Assembly (NCBI GenBank): GCA_002151545.1
Contig: CP021237.1
Span: 1,054,001 to 1,118,000 of the forward strand
DNA: 64,000 nt
From: Sphingobacteriaceae bacterium GW460-11-11-14-LB5
GTDB taxonomy: Bacteria > Bacteroidota > Bacteroidia > Sphingobacteriales > Sphingobacteriaceae
Direction of reading: 5' to 3'
Part shown: positions 44,915 through 55,241 of the stretch, one piece after another
Layout of the letters: each line of letters starts with the position of its first letter
Numbering within the stretch: position 1 is the first letter of the stretch
Translations under genes and position numbers: made by a program
The notes under the pieces: generated by a model
What the model was told of the DNA's origin: nothing
The model's input: only the letters and a program-made list of their open reading frames with translations
The model's database searches: none

Positions 44915-45772
44915 ATGAAACGTGATGATACGATGGCTATCCAAGAAGCTTTATCAGCGATTGTAAAAAGCAATGTGAGTGCAGATAGCCAAAACTGGTT
45001 AGAAAGTGTAATACAATCGGCTGATCAAAGCAATAAGATCAGTCAGGCATTTGTGATGGTGCCACGCAAAACAGGGAAATCGGTTATTCAGCTTAACGAG
45101 GCTCAAAAGGTTTCAATAGCAGCGGCTGGGATCAGCTATATCAGTAACTGGACTATTGACAGGCTTTGCCGCGTTTGGCTGTTAAGCAATTTAAATGCCG
45201 CAGATCAGGAGAAATTATATGCAACTGTCGATCGGTTGTTCCTTTCGGCAGAAATGAGTGAGGCCGTGGCTTTATATTCGGCATTGCCATTTTTGGCTCA
45301 TCCTGAAATTTGGGTTAAACGTTGTGCTGAAGGGATCAGGAGTAATATCGGATCGGTTTTGGAAGCGATTATGGAAAACAACCCATACCCTTCAGAAAAT
45401 CTGGACGATGCCGCCTGGAACCAATTGGTGCTGAAAGCTTTTTTTACAGAAAAAGATATCAGGCACATTGTTGGTTTAGATGAACGCGCCAACCTGGAAC
45501 TTGCATTAACTTTGATAGATTATGCAAATGAACGCTGGGCTGCCGGACGAAAGGTGCACCCACAACTTTGGCGTTTGGTTGGTAAATTTATCAATGCAGA
45601 AATTTTTGAGCACCTTAAAGTTGGTTTGATGCATTACGACCAGATTGAACAACGGGCCATTGCACTTGCCGTTGCTCAGTCTGATTATCAACCGGCAAAA
45701 GATTATATTCATACTTTTCCTGAACTTAAGCTGGCCCTTTCAGAAGGGAACTTAAACTGGGATTCATTTTAA
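44915..45772 (+). CDS. eboA: EboA-family protein
   Basis: 285 aa, mostly helical, no catalytic motif seen. Identified as EboA mainly by its position at the head of a complete ebo set and by its helical pattern (SRAxxQSAD-like region, WTIDRLCRVWLLSNL, FFTEKDIRHIVGLDERANLE). EboA proteins lack a defined function. The frame is open from 44870 inside the TMEM220 gene; the ATG at 44915 (or 44933) gives a sensible N-terminus. Confidence 0.75.
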   Translation: MKRDDTMAIQEALSAIVKSNVSADSQNWLESVIQSADQSNKISQAFVMVPRKTGKSVIQLNEAQKVSIAAAGISYISNWTIDRLCRVWLLSNLNAADQEKLYATVDRLFLSAEMSEAVALYSALPFLAHPEIWVKRCAEGIRSNIGSVLEAIMENNPYPSENLDDAAWNQLVLKAFFTEKDIRHIVGLDERANLELALTLIDYANERWAAGRKVHPQLWRLVGKFINAEIFEHLKVGLMHYDQIEQRAIALAVAQSDYQPAKDYIHTFPELKLALSEGNLNWDSF

Positions 45773-45798
45773 CCATTAGACATTCAAAACAGAAATAT

Positions 45799-46785
45799 AT
45801 GTGTTGCAGTAGTTCAATTGAAAGAGATAAAGCATTGATGGGGGAGCCTGAAGCGTTCGATATCAGTGCGGTAAAGGGGATGAAATTCTTCGACCCACAT
45901 GTTCACATGACTTCGAGGACAACAGACGATTATCAGGCGATGGCCGATGCAGGTGTTGTTGCCTTGATAGAGCCTGCATTTTGGCTGGGGCAGCCACGTA
46001 CCGGATTGGATAGCTTTAGAGATTATTATAGCAGCCTGATCGGTTGGGAGCGTTTCCGTTCCTCACAGTTTGGTATCAAACATTATTGTACCATTGGACT
46101 AAACTCGAGAGAGGCCAATAACGAAAGCCTGGCAGAACAGGTAATGGAAATATTGCCTTTGTTTGTCTATAAAGAAGGCGTAGTGGGAATAGGAGAAATC
46201 GGTTTCGACGATCAGACTGCTGCCGAAGAAAAATATTACAGGCTACAGCTCGAACTGGCTAAAGAAGCAGGTTTACCTATACAGGTGCACACACCACACC
46301 GCGATAAGAAAAAAGGCACGCAGCGGAGCATGGATATTGCCTTGGAACATGGCCTCGATCCGTATAGTGTAATTATCGATCACAACAATGAAGAGACCGT
46401 AAAAGAGGTATTAGATAGAGGCTTCTGGGCTGCTTTTACCATATATCCGTTTACCAAAATGGGTAATGAGCGTATGGTGGAGATTGTTAAACAGTACGGC
46501 CCGGAGCGTATTATGGTGAATTCTGCTGCCGATTGGGGCATCAGCGATCCTTTGGCTGTACCTAAAACTGCGGCTTTAATGAAAATGCGGGGTTTAAGCG
46601 ATCAGGATATTGAACTGGTTACTTACCGCAATGCCATTACTGCATTTGCACAGAGCGGACAGCTGGATGAAGCCGATTTCAATGCGCAAAAAAATGTAGA
46701 CCTCACTGAAAAATTCGAAGGTAACACCATTTTGCGCGGCGGACAACAGCCAAGAACAGATAAATCGTCTATCATCATCAGCTAA
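45799..46785 (+). CDS. eboB: TatD-family metal-dependent hydrolase (EboB)
   Basis: 328 aa with a TIM-barrel amidohydrolase fold: FFDPHVHMTSRTTDD carries the HxH ligands, GIGEIGFDDQ the Glu, and QVHTPHRDK and IIDHNNEE later ligands. TatD relatives are usually nucleases, but within ebo clusters this subfamily probably acts on a metabolite. Part of the ebo operon, 26 nt after eboA. Confidence 0.85.
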   Translation: MCCSSSIERDKALMGEPEAFDISAVKGMKFFDPHVHMTSRTTDDYQAMADAGVVALIEPAFWLGQPRTGLDSFRDYYSSLIGWERFRSSQFGIKHYCTIGLNSREANNESLAEQVMEILPLFVYKEGVVGIGEIGFDDQTAAEEKYYRLQLELAKEAGLPIQVHTPHRDKKKGTQRSMDIALEHGLDPYSVIIDHNNEETVKEVLDRGFWAAFTIYPFTKMGNERMVEIVKQYGPERIMVNSAADWGISDPLAVPKTAALMKMRGLSDQDIELVTYRNAITAFAQSGQLDEADFNAQKNVDLTEKFEGNTILRGGQQPRTDKSSIIIS

Positions 46786-46789
46786 AGTA

Positions 46790-47674
46790 TTGAAAAAAAT
46801 AATTGTCTATCTGCGCATGATGCGCCCTGCCAATATTGTTACTTCAGTTGCAGATATTTTAGCGGGAATTGCCATTTCTGGTGTTTTAAGCAGTGGGTTT
46901 TCCATTCCATGGTTATCTATTGTGCTTTTAGCCGCATCAACAGCCTGTTTGTATGGAGGAGGAATCGTTTTCAACGATGTTTTTGATGCCGATCTGGATA
47001 AAATAGAACGCCCGGAAAGGGCCATCCCGAGTGGTTTGATCAGTTTGCAAAATGCAACCATTTTAGGAAGTCTGTTGCTTTTTGCTGGAATAACCCTGGC
47101 TGCGTTAAATAGTTTAACATCGGGATTATTGGCACTTTTAGTAGCCGTTTTCGCTTTGCTTTATAATAAATTTGGCAAACACCATTCTTTTTTCGGACCA
47201 TTGAATATGGGCCTATGCCGTGGTTTTAACCTGCTGTTGGGTTTGAGTATTGTGCCAGAAATGCTTTGTAGTCATTATTACCTGGCAGTTATTCCGGTTA
47301 TTTATATTTTTTCCATTACGATGACCAGCCGGGGTGAAGTTCACGGAGGCCATGCTAAAAACTTGTATTTGGCGGCCTTTCTATATGCAATCGTGATCTG
47401 CGCTATTGCTTATTTTGCTTTTGTAAACGATAGGTTGTTGTGGTCGCTACTGTTTCTGGTTCCTTTTACCTTTATGATTTTCAGGCCACTTTTAAAAGCA
47501 ATAAAAGAACCTATCGGTAAAAATATCGGCGGAGCAGTAAAAGCTGGCGTAATTTCACTTATTTTGATGGATGCCGCCTGGGCCGTAACTTTCGATGCCC
47601 AGATTTTGGCTTTTATTATTGCAGCTTTATTGCCATTATCCATGTGGCTCTCTAAATTATTCGCCGTTACTTAA
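46790..47674 (+). CDS. eboC: UbiA-family prenyltransferase (EboC)
   Basis: 294 aa with about eight to nine membrane helices. The first Asp-rich motif is NDVFDADLDKIERPERAIPSG (shortened here to its core NDVFDADLDKIERPER). The second region is unusual: FGPLNMGLCRGFNLLLG instead of a clear DxxxD. The frame starts with TTG at 46790, 5 nt after eboB; in-frame ATGs follow at 46817. Membrane enzyme probably attaching an isoprenoid within the ebo pathway. Confidence 0.85.
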   Translation: MKKIIVYLRMMRPANIVTSVADILAGIAISGVLSSGFSIPWLSIVLLAASTACLYGGGIVFNDVFDADLDKIERPERAIPSGLISLQNATILGSLLLFAGITLAALNSLTSGLLALLVAVFALLYNKFGKHHSFFGPLNMGLCRGFNLLLGLSIVPEMLCSHYYLAVIPVIYIFSITMTSRGEVHGGHAKNLYLAAFLYAIVICAIAYFAFVNDRLLWSLLFLVPFTFMIFRPLLKAIKEPIGKNIGGAVKAGVISLILMDAAWAVTFDAQILAFIIAALLPLSMWLSKLFAVT

Positions 47675-47701
47675 CCATCAAACACACATTACCAAATTGA
47701 T

Positions 47702-48865
47702 ATGGAACATTTACATCAATCCTTTACGGTACAATATAATTATAATGTTTTCTTTACTTCATCGCTCTTTTTGCCAGAAAATGAACTGTTGAACAGTTTT
47801 TTAGTTAATCTAAATCCGGCAGTTGCAGTAAAAAAGATTTTATTTGTAATAGATGAAGGTGTGGCAAATGCACACCAGGACCTTAATAACCAGATTAAAG
47901 CATATTTTTCAAAATACCCTCAAACGCAATTGGTTCAGGATATCTTAGTTATCCCTGGGGGAGAACAGGTGAAAAACGACACGCAATATTTTGATCGGGT
48001 ATTGGAAGCCATTAATGTTCATGGAATTGACCGGCATTCGTTTGTTGCTGCCATTGGCGGCGGGGCGGTGCTCGATATGGTGGGTTATGCGGCTACGGTT
48101 GCACACCGCGGGATTAAACACATCAGGATTCCAAGTACTGTGCTTTCGCAGAACGATTCGGGCGTCGGGGTAAAAAATGGAATTAATTATTTCAATAAAA
48201 AGAACTTTTTAGGCACTTTTTCGCCGCCAGTTGCTGTTTTTAACGATGAAGTATTTTTAAGCACTTTATCCGATCGCGATTGGCGTTCAGGTATTGCCGA
48301 AGCGATTAAAGTGGCACTGATTAAAGACCGCGAATTTTTTGAATGGCTGGAGGCGAATGCCACTGCACTTGCACAACGCGATATCACCGCCATGAACTAC
48401 CAGATCTGGAAATGCGCAAAACTCCACCTGGAGCATATCCGCAGTGCCGATCCTTTCGAAAACGGTTCGGCCCGACCATTGGATTTTGGCCATTGGAGTG
48501 CGCATAAACTAGAGTATCTGACTAATTTTGAAGTGAGGCATGGCGAGGCTGTTGCCATGGGTATTGCCTTAGATGCCGTATATTCCAATTTATCGGGCAG
48601 GATCAGTACGGAAGACGCGCAAAGGGTAATTAGCCTGATCCATCAACTTGGTTTCGAATTAACTCATCCTTTGTTACAGGTTACTGAAGGCAATAGTCCA
48701 ATTTTACAGGGGCTGGAAGAATTTAGGGAACACCTTGGTGGCGAATTAACCATCACTTTGCTTACAGGCCTGGGTAGTGGAGAGGAAGTGCATGAAATTG
48801 ATGCCGATATTTTAAAACAAGCTGCCGAAATTTTAAATAACCAAACGGCTATTATTCAACATTAA
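47702..48865 (+). CDS. eboD: 3-dehydroquinate synthase-like sugar phosphate cyclase (EboD)
   Basis: 387 aa. NAD-binding VAAIGGGAVLDMVGYAATVA, STVLSQNDSGVGVKNGINYF and the metal-binding His motif DFGHWSAHKLE and RHGEAVAMG are clear. It belongs to the sugar phosphate cyclases; the ebo branch has been linked to valiolone-type cyclitols rather than aromatic amino acid synthesis. Ends 3 nt before eboE. Confidence 0.88.
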   Translation: MEHLHQSFTVQYNYNVFFTSSLFLPENELLNSFLVNLNPAVAVKKILFVIDEGVANAHQDLNNQIKAYFSKYPQTQLVQDILVIPGGEQVKNDTQYFDRVLEAINVHGIDRHSFVAAIGGGAVLDMVGYAATVAHRGIKHIRIPSTVLSQNDSGVGVKNGINYFNKKNFLGTFSPPVAVFNDEVFLSTLSDRDWRSGIAEAIKVALIKDREFFEWLEANATALAQRDITAMNYQIWKCAKLHLEHIRSADPFENGSARPLDFGHWSAHKLEYLTNFEVRHGEAVAMGIALDAVYSNLSGRISTEDAQRVISLIHQLGFELTHPLLQVTEGNSPILQGLEEFREHLGGELTITLLTGLGSGEEVHEIDADILKQAAEILNNQTAIIQH

Positions 48866-48868
48866 ACG

Positions 48869-50074
48869 ATGAAATTAACTTCCGGACATTTAACCTTCTG
48901 TACCAATATTTATGCAGGCGAAAACTGGATGGCACATTTTGCGGTGTTAAAAGATAGTTTTCCGGTATTAAAAGCCCAGTTATCACCAGATGCACCTATG
49001 GGCATCGGTTTACGCCTTTCCAATCTCGCCAGTATCGAATTGCTGGAAGAAAATCACCTGGAAACATTTAAACAATGGCTTAAGCAGGAAGGTGGGTATG
49101 TATTTACCATGAACGGATTTCCCTATGGTGGTTTTCACCATACCAGGGTTAAAGATAAGGTACATGCGCCCGATTGGACGACCAGAGACCGCGTTGCATA
49201 TACACTTCGTTTAGCTGAAATCCTTTCCGAATTACTCCCGGAAGACTTAGATGGTGGGATTTCGACTTCACCATTAAGCTATAAACCCTGGTTTAAGGAT
49301 ACTTTAGAGAAGGAAAAAGCTACTACCACCGCAAGCACACATGTTTTAGCAGTTGCACAAGGTTTAGCAAAAATCCATCAGCAAACAGATAAAATGATCC
49401 ACCTCGATATCGAACCAGAACCAGATGGTTTTTTGGAATCTGGCGAGGAATTTATCAACTGGTTTGAAAACGAGCTTTTACCAATTGGAAAAACATATTT
49501 TGCGGAGCGATCGGGCTTAAACGCCAATGAAGCAGAAAATTTAATCAAAATGCATATCCGTTTGTGTTATGATGTTTGTCATTTTGCAATCGGATATGAA
49601 CCACATACGGCCATCATCAAAGAACTGCAGGAGAAAGGGATTAAGATTGGGAAAATTCAGATTAGTGCGGCATTAAAAGCAAAATTACCTGCCTCTCTTT
49701 CAGCAAGAACAGCTGTATTAGATCAGTTAGGCCGTTTTGATGAACCTACTTACCTCCACCAGGTAATTGCACGAAAAAATGACGGTACGCTATTGCGTTA
49801 TCCTGACCTGTCGGATGCACTGGCAGCGGGTGAAAATCCTGAAGTAGAGGAGTGGAGGGCACATTTCCATGTTCCCATTTTTGTTGAAGATATGGGTTTG
49901 ATCCAATCTACACAGTCAGACATTACCGAGGTGCTAAACTTGCAAAAAAACAGTCCTTTTACCACGCATTTAGAAGTCGAAACCTACACCTGGGAGGTTT
50001 TACCAACAGCTTTAAAAGCACCTTTGAACGATTCAATCATTAGGGAGCTCGCCTGGGTTAAAAATTTATTATAA
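48869..50074 (+). CDS. eboE: EboE, TIM-barrel metabolite traffic protein
   Basis: 401 aa. Xylose-isomerase-like TIM barrel: YAGENWMAHF near the start, IHLDIEPEPDGFLES with acidic ligands, CYDVCHFAIGYEPH and HFHVPIFVEDMG. These residues could bind a divalent metal. It matches the EboE position and features. Separated from eboF by 10 nt. Confidence 0.85.
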   Translation: MKLTSGHLTFCTNIYAGENWMAHFAVLKDSFPVLKAQLSPDAPMGIGLRLSNLASIELLEENHLETFKQWLKQEGGYVFTMNGFPYGGFHHTRVKDKVHAPDWTTRDRVAYTLRLAEILSELLPEDLDGGISTSPLSYKPWFKDTLEKEKATTTASTHVLAVAQGLAKIHQQTDKMIHLDIEPEPDGFLESGEEFINWFENELLPIGKTYFAERSGLNANEAENLIKMHIRLCYDVCHFAIGYEPHTAIIKELQEKGIKIGKIQISAALKAKLPASLSARTAVLDQLGRFDEPTYLHQVIARKNDGTLLRYPDLSDALAAGENPEVEEWRAHFHVPIFVEDMGLIQSTQSDITEVLNLQKNSPFTTHLEVETYTWEVLPTALKAPLNDSIIRELAWVKNLL

Positions 50075-50084
50075 TTTAAGAAAT

Positions 50085-51434
50085 ATGCACAAAACCGTTG
50101 TTATCGATATCGTAGCCTTATCTACTTCCGTAATTGGAACGCATACACCTTTTCTTCAGCGATATATTTCCGAAAACCATTTAACTACCGTCGAGCCTTT
50201 GTTGCCGGCAGTTACCACAGCTGTACAGTCGAGCTATTTAACGGGTAAATATCCTTCAGAAAATGGCATTGTGGGTAATGGATGGTACGATGATACGGAT
50301 AGTGAAATTAAATTCTGGAAACAGTCTAATAAACTGGTGAATGCCGAAAAAATATGGGATCAGGCTAAAAAAGAAGATCCGGATTTTACCTGTGCCAATA
50401 TGTTCTGGTGGTACAACATGTATTCGACAGCCGATTTTTCGGTAACACCACGTCCCAATTACCTGGCCGATGGCCGTAAACTACCCGACTGTTATTCTCA
50501 TCCGGCAGAACTACGCGACCATTTACAAAATAAACTGGGGCAGTTCCCCTTGTTTCAGTTCTGGGGCCCTGGTGCAAATATTAAATCAACCAGATGGATT
50601 GCAGATGCGTCGATGGAAACTGAAAAACTCCACAATCCTACGCTTACCTTAATTTATCTGCCCCATTTAGACTATTGCCTGCAAAAGTTTGGCCCCGAGC
50701 TCGATAAAATCAGTACTGAACTGAAAGAAATCGACCAGGTAGTAGAAGAATTGGTTCGTTTTTATGAAAGCAGGGGTGCACGCATCATTTTGCTTTCTGA
50801 ATATGGTATTGCCCCTGTAAATAAGCCAATCCACCTTAACCGTTTGTTCAGGGAAAACGGTTTGATTCAGATCCGTGAAGAAAGAGGGTTGGAGTTACTC
50901 GATCTGGGTGCTTCTAAAGCATTCGTAGTGGCCGATCACCAGGTTGCACATGTTTACATTAATGATAAAAGTGTAACGGAGCAGGTGAAGGCTTTATTGA
51001 AAAGTGTACCAGAAATTGAATTGATACTGGATCAGGCAGGACAAGAGAAACACCACATTAACCATGAACGTTCAGGTGATCTGGTGCTTACGGCAAAAGA
51101 AAACAGCTGGTTTACCTATTATTTTTGGCTTGACGATGCTAAAGCGCCGGATTATGCGCGGGTAGTTGACATTCATAAAAAACCTGGCTACGATCCTGTA
51201 GAAATGTTCATGACTTCTAAATTGAGGGCAGGATACAAACTTTTAAGGAAAAAAGCCGGTTTCCGTTATGTGATGGATGTCATTCCGCTCGATGCTACAC
51301 TGGTTAAAGGGTCGCATGGCAGCATTAATGTAGCTGATCGATTTAAACCTGTTCTGGTTACCCCAAAGGCAATCGATAAAACCTTACATGCACCGGATGT
51401 TTATCAGGTGATCTGGGATAGTTTGACTGTTTGA
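50085..51434 (+). CDS. eboF: alkaline phosphatase superfamily phosphodiesterase (EboF)
   Basis: 449 aa of the type I phosphodiesterase/nucleotide pyrophosphatase group. The catalytic Thr is likely in PAVTTAVQSSYLTGKYPSEN; metal ligands appear in LPHLDYCLQ, LLSEYGIAP, VADHQ and KGSHGS. No signal peptide is visible. Last gene of the ebo cluster. Confidence 0.86.
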   Translation: MHKTVVIDIVALSTSVIGTHTPFLQRYISENHLTTVEPLLPAVTTAVQSSYLTGKYPSENGIVGNGWYDDTDSEIKFWKQSNKLVNAEKIWDQAKKEDPDFTCANMFWWYNMYSTADFSVTPRPNYLADGRKLPDCYSHPAELRDHLQNKLGQFPLFQFWGPGANIKSTRWIADASMETEKLHNPTLTLIYLPHLDYCLQKFGPELDKISTELKEIDQVVEELVRFYESRGARIILLSEYGIAPVNKPIHLNRLFRENGLIQIREERGLELLDLGASKAFVVADHQVAHVYINDKSVTEQVKALLKSVPEIELILDQAGQEKHHINHERSGDLVLTAKENSWFTYYFWLDDAKAPDYARVVDIHKKPGYDPVEMFMTSKLRAGYKLLRKKAGFRYVMDVIPLDATLVKGSHGSINVADRFKPVLVTPKAIDKTLHAPDVYQVIWDSLTV

Positions 51435-51555
51435 AAAAGAATGATGTTCTGCTGATCTGATCGTTATCGAATCAGCAGGACAATCATATTTAAGAAGCAT
51501 CTTGTTGAATCCAGGTTCAAATAAATTAATCTTTTTAAGGACCTTACCTAAAAGA

Positions 51556-51954
51556 TTATTCCCTTACAAACCTGTACCCGCAACCTTCGAAACAAGGAGG
51601 GTTAAGCTGTAGCGATTTTGCCGAAACCTTGTACTGATAAATCATCGGCATTTTATAGGTGTTGCTGTAAACCTCCATTTTTACACTATCCAAAATCCGG
51701 AACGAAAATAAATCCGGAAGTGCATCGCCTTCAAATTTACCGGCATTATCTGCTGATTTGTTTAGAATAAGATATTTGATCTGGCCGCTTACCTTTTTAT
51801 ACCTGCCACTTCCATCCCCGGGATCCTGCATCGTTTCGGTGAGTTTCCACTTACCATAAACTTCACCAGGCCCATCGTTATCTTTATCGTTTTTTTTGCA
51901 TGATACATACAAAAGGCCTGTTACAGCCAGGAGGAGTAATAATACCTTTTTCAT
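51556..51954 (-). CDS. small lipoprotein, lipocalin-like
   Basis: 132 aa. The signal peptide ends in lipobox LLYVSC (Cys about residue 19), followed by a Lys/Asp/Asn linker. The mature part begins GKWKLTETMQDPGDGSGRY, typical of small Bacteroidota lipocalin-like lipoproteins. A Cys pair (PCFEGCGYRF) near the C-terminus may form a disulfide. Function unknown. Confidence 0.75.
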   Translation of the reverse strand: MKKVLLLLLAVTGLLYVSCKKNDKDNDGPGEVYGKWKLTETMQDPGDGSGRYKKVSGQIKYLILNKSADNAGKFEGDALPDLFSFRILDSVKMEVYSNTYKMPMIYQYKVSAKSLQLNPPCFEGCGYRFVRE

Positions 51955-52083
51955 AAAGCTTTAATTTATAGCTTATACGGTACAGCAACCAAAAACGCTA
52001 CTAAAAACTTTTTTTTCGTTAATTAAGCATTGAAATTCCATCATCCATTTACATCTACTGTCTTACATTTTCGATAGTCAATC

Positions 52084-55000
52084 TTACATTTTTACATCAC
52101 TCATCGCTTTATGTACCTTTCTCCCGTACGACCAATAAAATACAATCGGATACACAAAAAGGTTAAACAAGGTATTGGTAATTAACCCACCAATAACTAC
52201 AATGGCCAGTGGTTTACTGGCTTCGGAACCGATTCCGGTAGAGAGTGCTGCTGGCATTAAACCAATAGCGGCCATTAAGGCCGTCATTAATACCGGCCTA
52301 AATCTGCTGGCAATCCCATCACGCATGGCATCGGTAAAAGTCCACGTGGCGTGGTGTTTCAGCTCGGTGATGTTGGTTTTGAAGCGGGTAATCAGGATCA
52401 CACCGTTCTGCACACAGATACCGAATAATGCTATAAAACCAATGCCTGCTGAAATGTTAAAGTTTACACCTGCGGCCAACAGCGCCAATATGCCACCGAT
52501 CATGGCAAAAGGAACGTTATTGAGTACCAATAGCGCATCCCTAAAATTGCCGAAAAGCACAAACAGGATAAAAAATATCAGCAACAAACTTACCGGAACA
52601 GCCTGCGATAAACGTGCAATGGCTCTTTGCTGGTTTTCAAAATCACCGGCCCACTCGAGCTGATAGCCCTGTGGCAATTTGATTTTTGCATTTACTTTTT
52701 GTTGTGCTTCGGCAATTACGCTGCCCATATCACGGCCTCTGATGGAGAATTTGATCGCCCCATAACGCTTGTGCTTATCGCGGTAAATCATACTTGGTCC
52801 GGTAATTTTACGGATACTCGAGATTTCGCCCAATTGAACATTTGAACCCGATAGCGTTGGTATACGTAATTTACTGATCGAACTTTCGTCATTCCTAAAA
52901 TCTTCGGGATAACGGATGATGAGATCAAATTTGCGTTCACCTTCATAAATCTGCGTAGCGGTTTTACCACCGATCGCCATTTCGATCACTGCATTAGCAT
53001 CTGCTGTGCTTACGCCATATAAGGCCATTTTTTTCTGATCGAGATTAATCTGTAATTCTGGCTGCCCCAGATTCCTGAGTATACCTAAATCTTCAATACC
53101 CTCTACCGTTTTTAAAATATCTTCTATTTTTTCCTCTTCCTTTTCGATGTACTCGAAATTTTCGCCAAACAGCTTCACTACAATTGATCCTTTTACACCT
53201 GAAACAGCTTCTTCTACATTATCAGAAATTGGCTGAGAAAAGTTAAGGCTGATACCAGGAAAGCGCTTTAATTTCTCCTGCATCCGCTCAATCAGCTGTT
53301 CTTTAGTCTGTTTCTGTCTCCATTCTTTTCGGGGGTAAATATCCACGTGGAATTCCATGTTGTAAAAGCCCGTTGCATCCGTTCCATCGTTTGGCCGGCC
53401 AGTCTGAGACATCACTTGTTTTACCTCTTCGAAACTTAAAAAGATCTTTCTCATCTCGTTCGAAAGTTTTTTGGTTTCGTCCAACGAAATACTCAACGGG
53501 CCAGTAGCACGCACATAAATGGAGCCCTCATCTAAACTGGGCAAAAATTCTGTCCCCAGAAATTTAAAACTAAAAGCACCTAAAAACAGCACTACAATAG
53601 AAATTCCAAAAACCAGTTTCTTTTTTTTGAAACAGAGATCGTAAAATTTAAGGGTTGCTTTGGTAATCCATTCTAAAAAGATATTGTGTTTCTCTTTTAC
53701 ATCCTTTTTTAGAAGTACGCTGGCCATGGCCGGTACAAGTGTAAAGGTTAAGATTAAAGCGCCCAATAAGGCAAAACTTAAAGTCCAGGCTAGGGGAGAG
53801 AACATTTTACCTTCCACTTTTTCAAAGGTGAAAATGGGGAGCAAACCAGTAATGATGATCAGTTTGGCAAATAAAATGCCTTTTCCGTTTTCTAAACAGG
53901 CTTTTTTAATAAAACCGAGTTTGCTCATTTTATTAAACTTTTCCATGCCTACTTTTTTGGCTTTTGCATCCAGCACGACGAAAATTCCTTCAACCATTAC
54001 TACGGCGCCGTCTATAATGATCCCGAAATCAATTGCACCCATAGAAAGCAGGTTGGCTGGCATGCCTTTTAATTTGAGGCAGATAAACGCAAAAAGAAGT
54101 GCTAAAGGAATGATAATAGAAACGATTAAGGTGGTGCGCCAATCAGCCATGAAGAGGAATACGATTAGGGTAACAAATAAAATCCCTTCAAGCATATTGC
54201 CCATCACGGTGTGTACGGAGTAATTAACCAGATCTTCGCGGTCGTAGAAAGGTTTGATTTTTACATCATCAGGCAAAATACTGGAATTGATCGTATTTAT
54301 TTTTTCTTTCAGCCTGGCAATTACATCACTTGGATTACCGCCCTTCCTCATTACAATAATGCCTTCAACCACATCGGGATCTTTATCGCGGCCAACTTGC
54401 CCTAGCCTTGGCAAAGCCGATTCTGCCACATCGGCAATGGTTTTAACATAAACAGGAGTGCCATTAATATTATCAACCACCACATTTCTGATTTCGTCGA
54501 TATTGTTGAGCACGCCGATACCGCGCACCACATAAGCCTGACCACTTTGTACAATTACATCGCCGCCCACATTGATGTTGCTTTTAGATACCGCTTCGAA
54601 GAGTTCCTTCGCACTTACACCATATTGGATGGCTTTTTGTGGATCAACAGTAATCTGGTAGGTTTTTACCTCGCCTCCAAAACTTACTACATCAGCAATG
54701 CCCGAAACAGATAAAAGTTCTCTTTGTATCACCCAATCCTGTAAGGTTTTTAACTCACTTACAGATTTTGTGTCGCTAGATAAGGTATAACGGAATATTT
54801 CACCAGTAGGCCCGTAAGGTGGCTGTACTTCGGGTTGGATTCCTTCGGGCAGGTCTGCTTCATCGAGGTGGTTGTTTACCTGTACGCGTGCTTCAGCATA
54901 ATCTATATCATCTTCGAAACTTACTTTTACAATGGATAAACCAAATAGGGAAGAAGAACGGATGCTGGTCCGTTTTTCGGTAGGATTCATGGCAATTTCC

Positions 55001-55215
55001 AAAGGTCTGCTTACAAACTTTTCTACCTCTTCGGCACTTCGGCCTGGCCATTGGGTAATGATGGTGATATTGGTATTGGTAACATCAGGAAACGCATCAA
55101 TGGTGGTGTGTTTGAAGCTTAAATAACCTGCCAGAATTAAGAGAAAAGTGGCAAAAAAGATGAAATATTTATTCTTCAGTGCAAAGCCTATAATGCTTTT
55201 TATGAATTTATTCAT
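52084..55215 (-). CDS. czcA: heavy-metal RND efflux pump CzcA/CusA
   Basis: 1043-aa inner-membrane proton/metal antiporter. Twelve transmembrane segments in two halves; the heavy-metal RND signature D-F-G-x3-D-G-A-V-x3-E is seen as DFGIIIDGAVVMVEG in TM4. The periplasmic loops contain EGKMFSPLAWTL and GTEFLPSLDEGSIYVRATGP. It works with the adaptor and TolC encoded upstream. Metal specificity (Cu/Ag against Co/Zn/Cd) cannot be settled by eye; methionine-rich Cus features are not obvious. Overlaid antisense frames are shadows. Confidence 0.94.
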   Translation of the reverse strand: MNKFIKSIIGFALKNKYFIFFATFLLILAGYLSFKHTTIDAFPDVTNTNITIITQWPGRSAEEVEKFVSRPLEIAMNPTEKRTSIRSSSLFGLSIVKVSFEDDIDYAEARVQVNNHLDEADLPEGIQPEVQPPYGPTGEIFRYTLSSDTKSVSELKTLQDWVIQRELLSVSGIADVVSFGGEVKTYQITVDPQKAIQYGVSAKELFEAVSKSNINVGGDVIVQSGQAYVVRGIGVLNNIDEIRNVVVDNINGTPVYVKTIADVAESALPRLGQVGRDKDPDVVEGIIVMRKGGNPSDVIARLKEKINTINSSILPDDVKIKPFYDREDLVNYSVHTVMGNMLEGILFVTLIVFLFMADWRTTLIVSIIIPLALLFAFICLKLKGMPANLLSMGAIDFGIIIDGAVVMVEGIFVVLDAKAKKVGMEKFNKMSKLGFIKKACLENGKGILFAKLIIITGLLPIFTFEKVEGKMFSPLAWTLSFALLGALILTFTLVPAMASVLLKKDVKEKHNIFLEWITKATLKFYDLCFKKKKLVFGISIVVLFLGAFSFKFLGTEFLPSLDEGSIYVRATGPLSISLDETKKLSNEMRKIFLSFEEVKQVMSQTGRPNDGTDATGFYNMEFHVDIYPRKEWRQKQTKEQLIERMQEKLKRFPGISLNFSQPISDNVEEAVSGVKGSIVVKLFGENFEYIEKEEEKIEDILKTVEGIEDLGILRNLGQPELQINLDQKKMALYGVSTADANAVIEMAIGGKTATQIYEGERKFDLIIRYPEDFRNDESSISKLRIPTLSGSNVQLGEISSIRKITGPSMIYRDKHKRYGAIKFSIRGRDMGSVIAEAQQKVNAKIKLPQGYQLEWAGDFENQQRAIARLSQAVPVSLLLIFFILFVLFGNFRDALLVLNNVPFAMIGGILALLAAGVNFNISAGIGFIALFGICVQNGVILITRFKTNITELKHHATWTFTDAMRDGIASRFRPVLMTALMAAIGLMPAALSTGIGSEASKPLAIVVIGGLITNTLFNLFVYPIVFYWSYGRKVHKAMSDVKM

Positions 55216-55241
55216 TTTTGAAATCTAGGAATGAAAAGAAA

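Noticed and set aside
53660..54223. 187-aa frame antisense to czcA
   Set aside because: Composition follows from the complementary strand of transmembrane codons; the RND pump is unambiguous.
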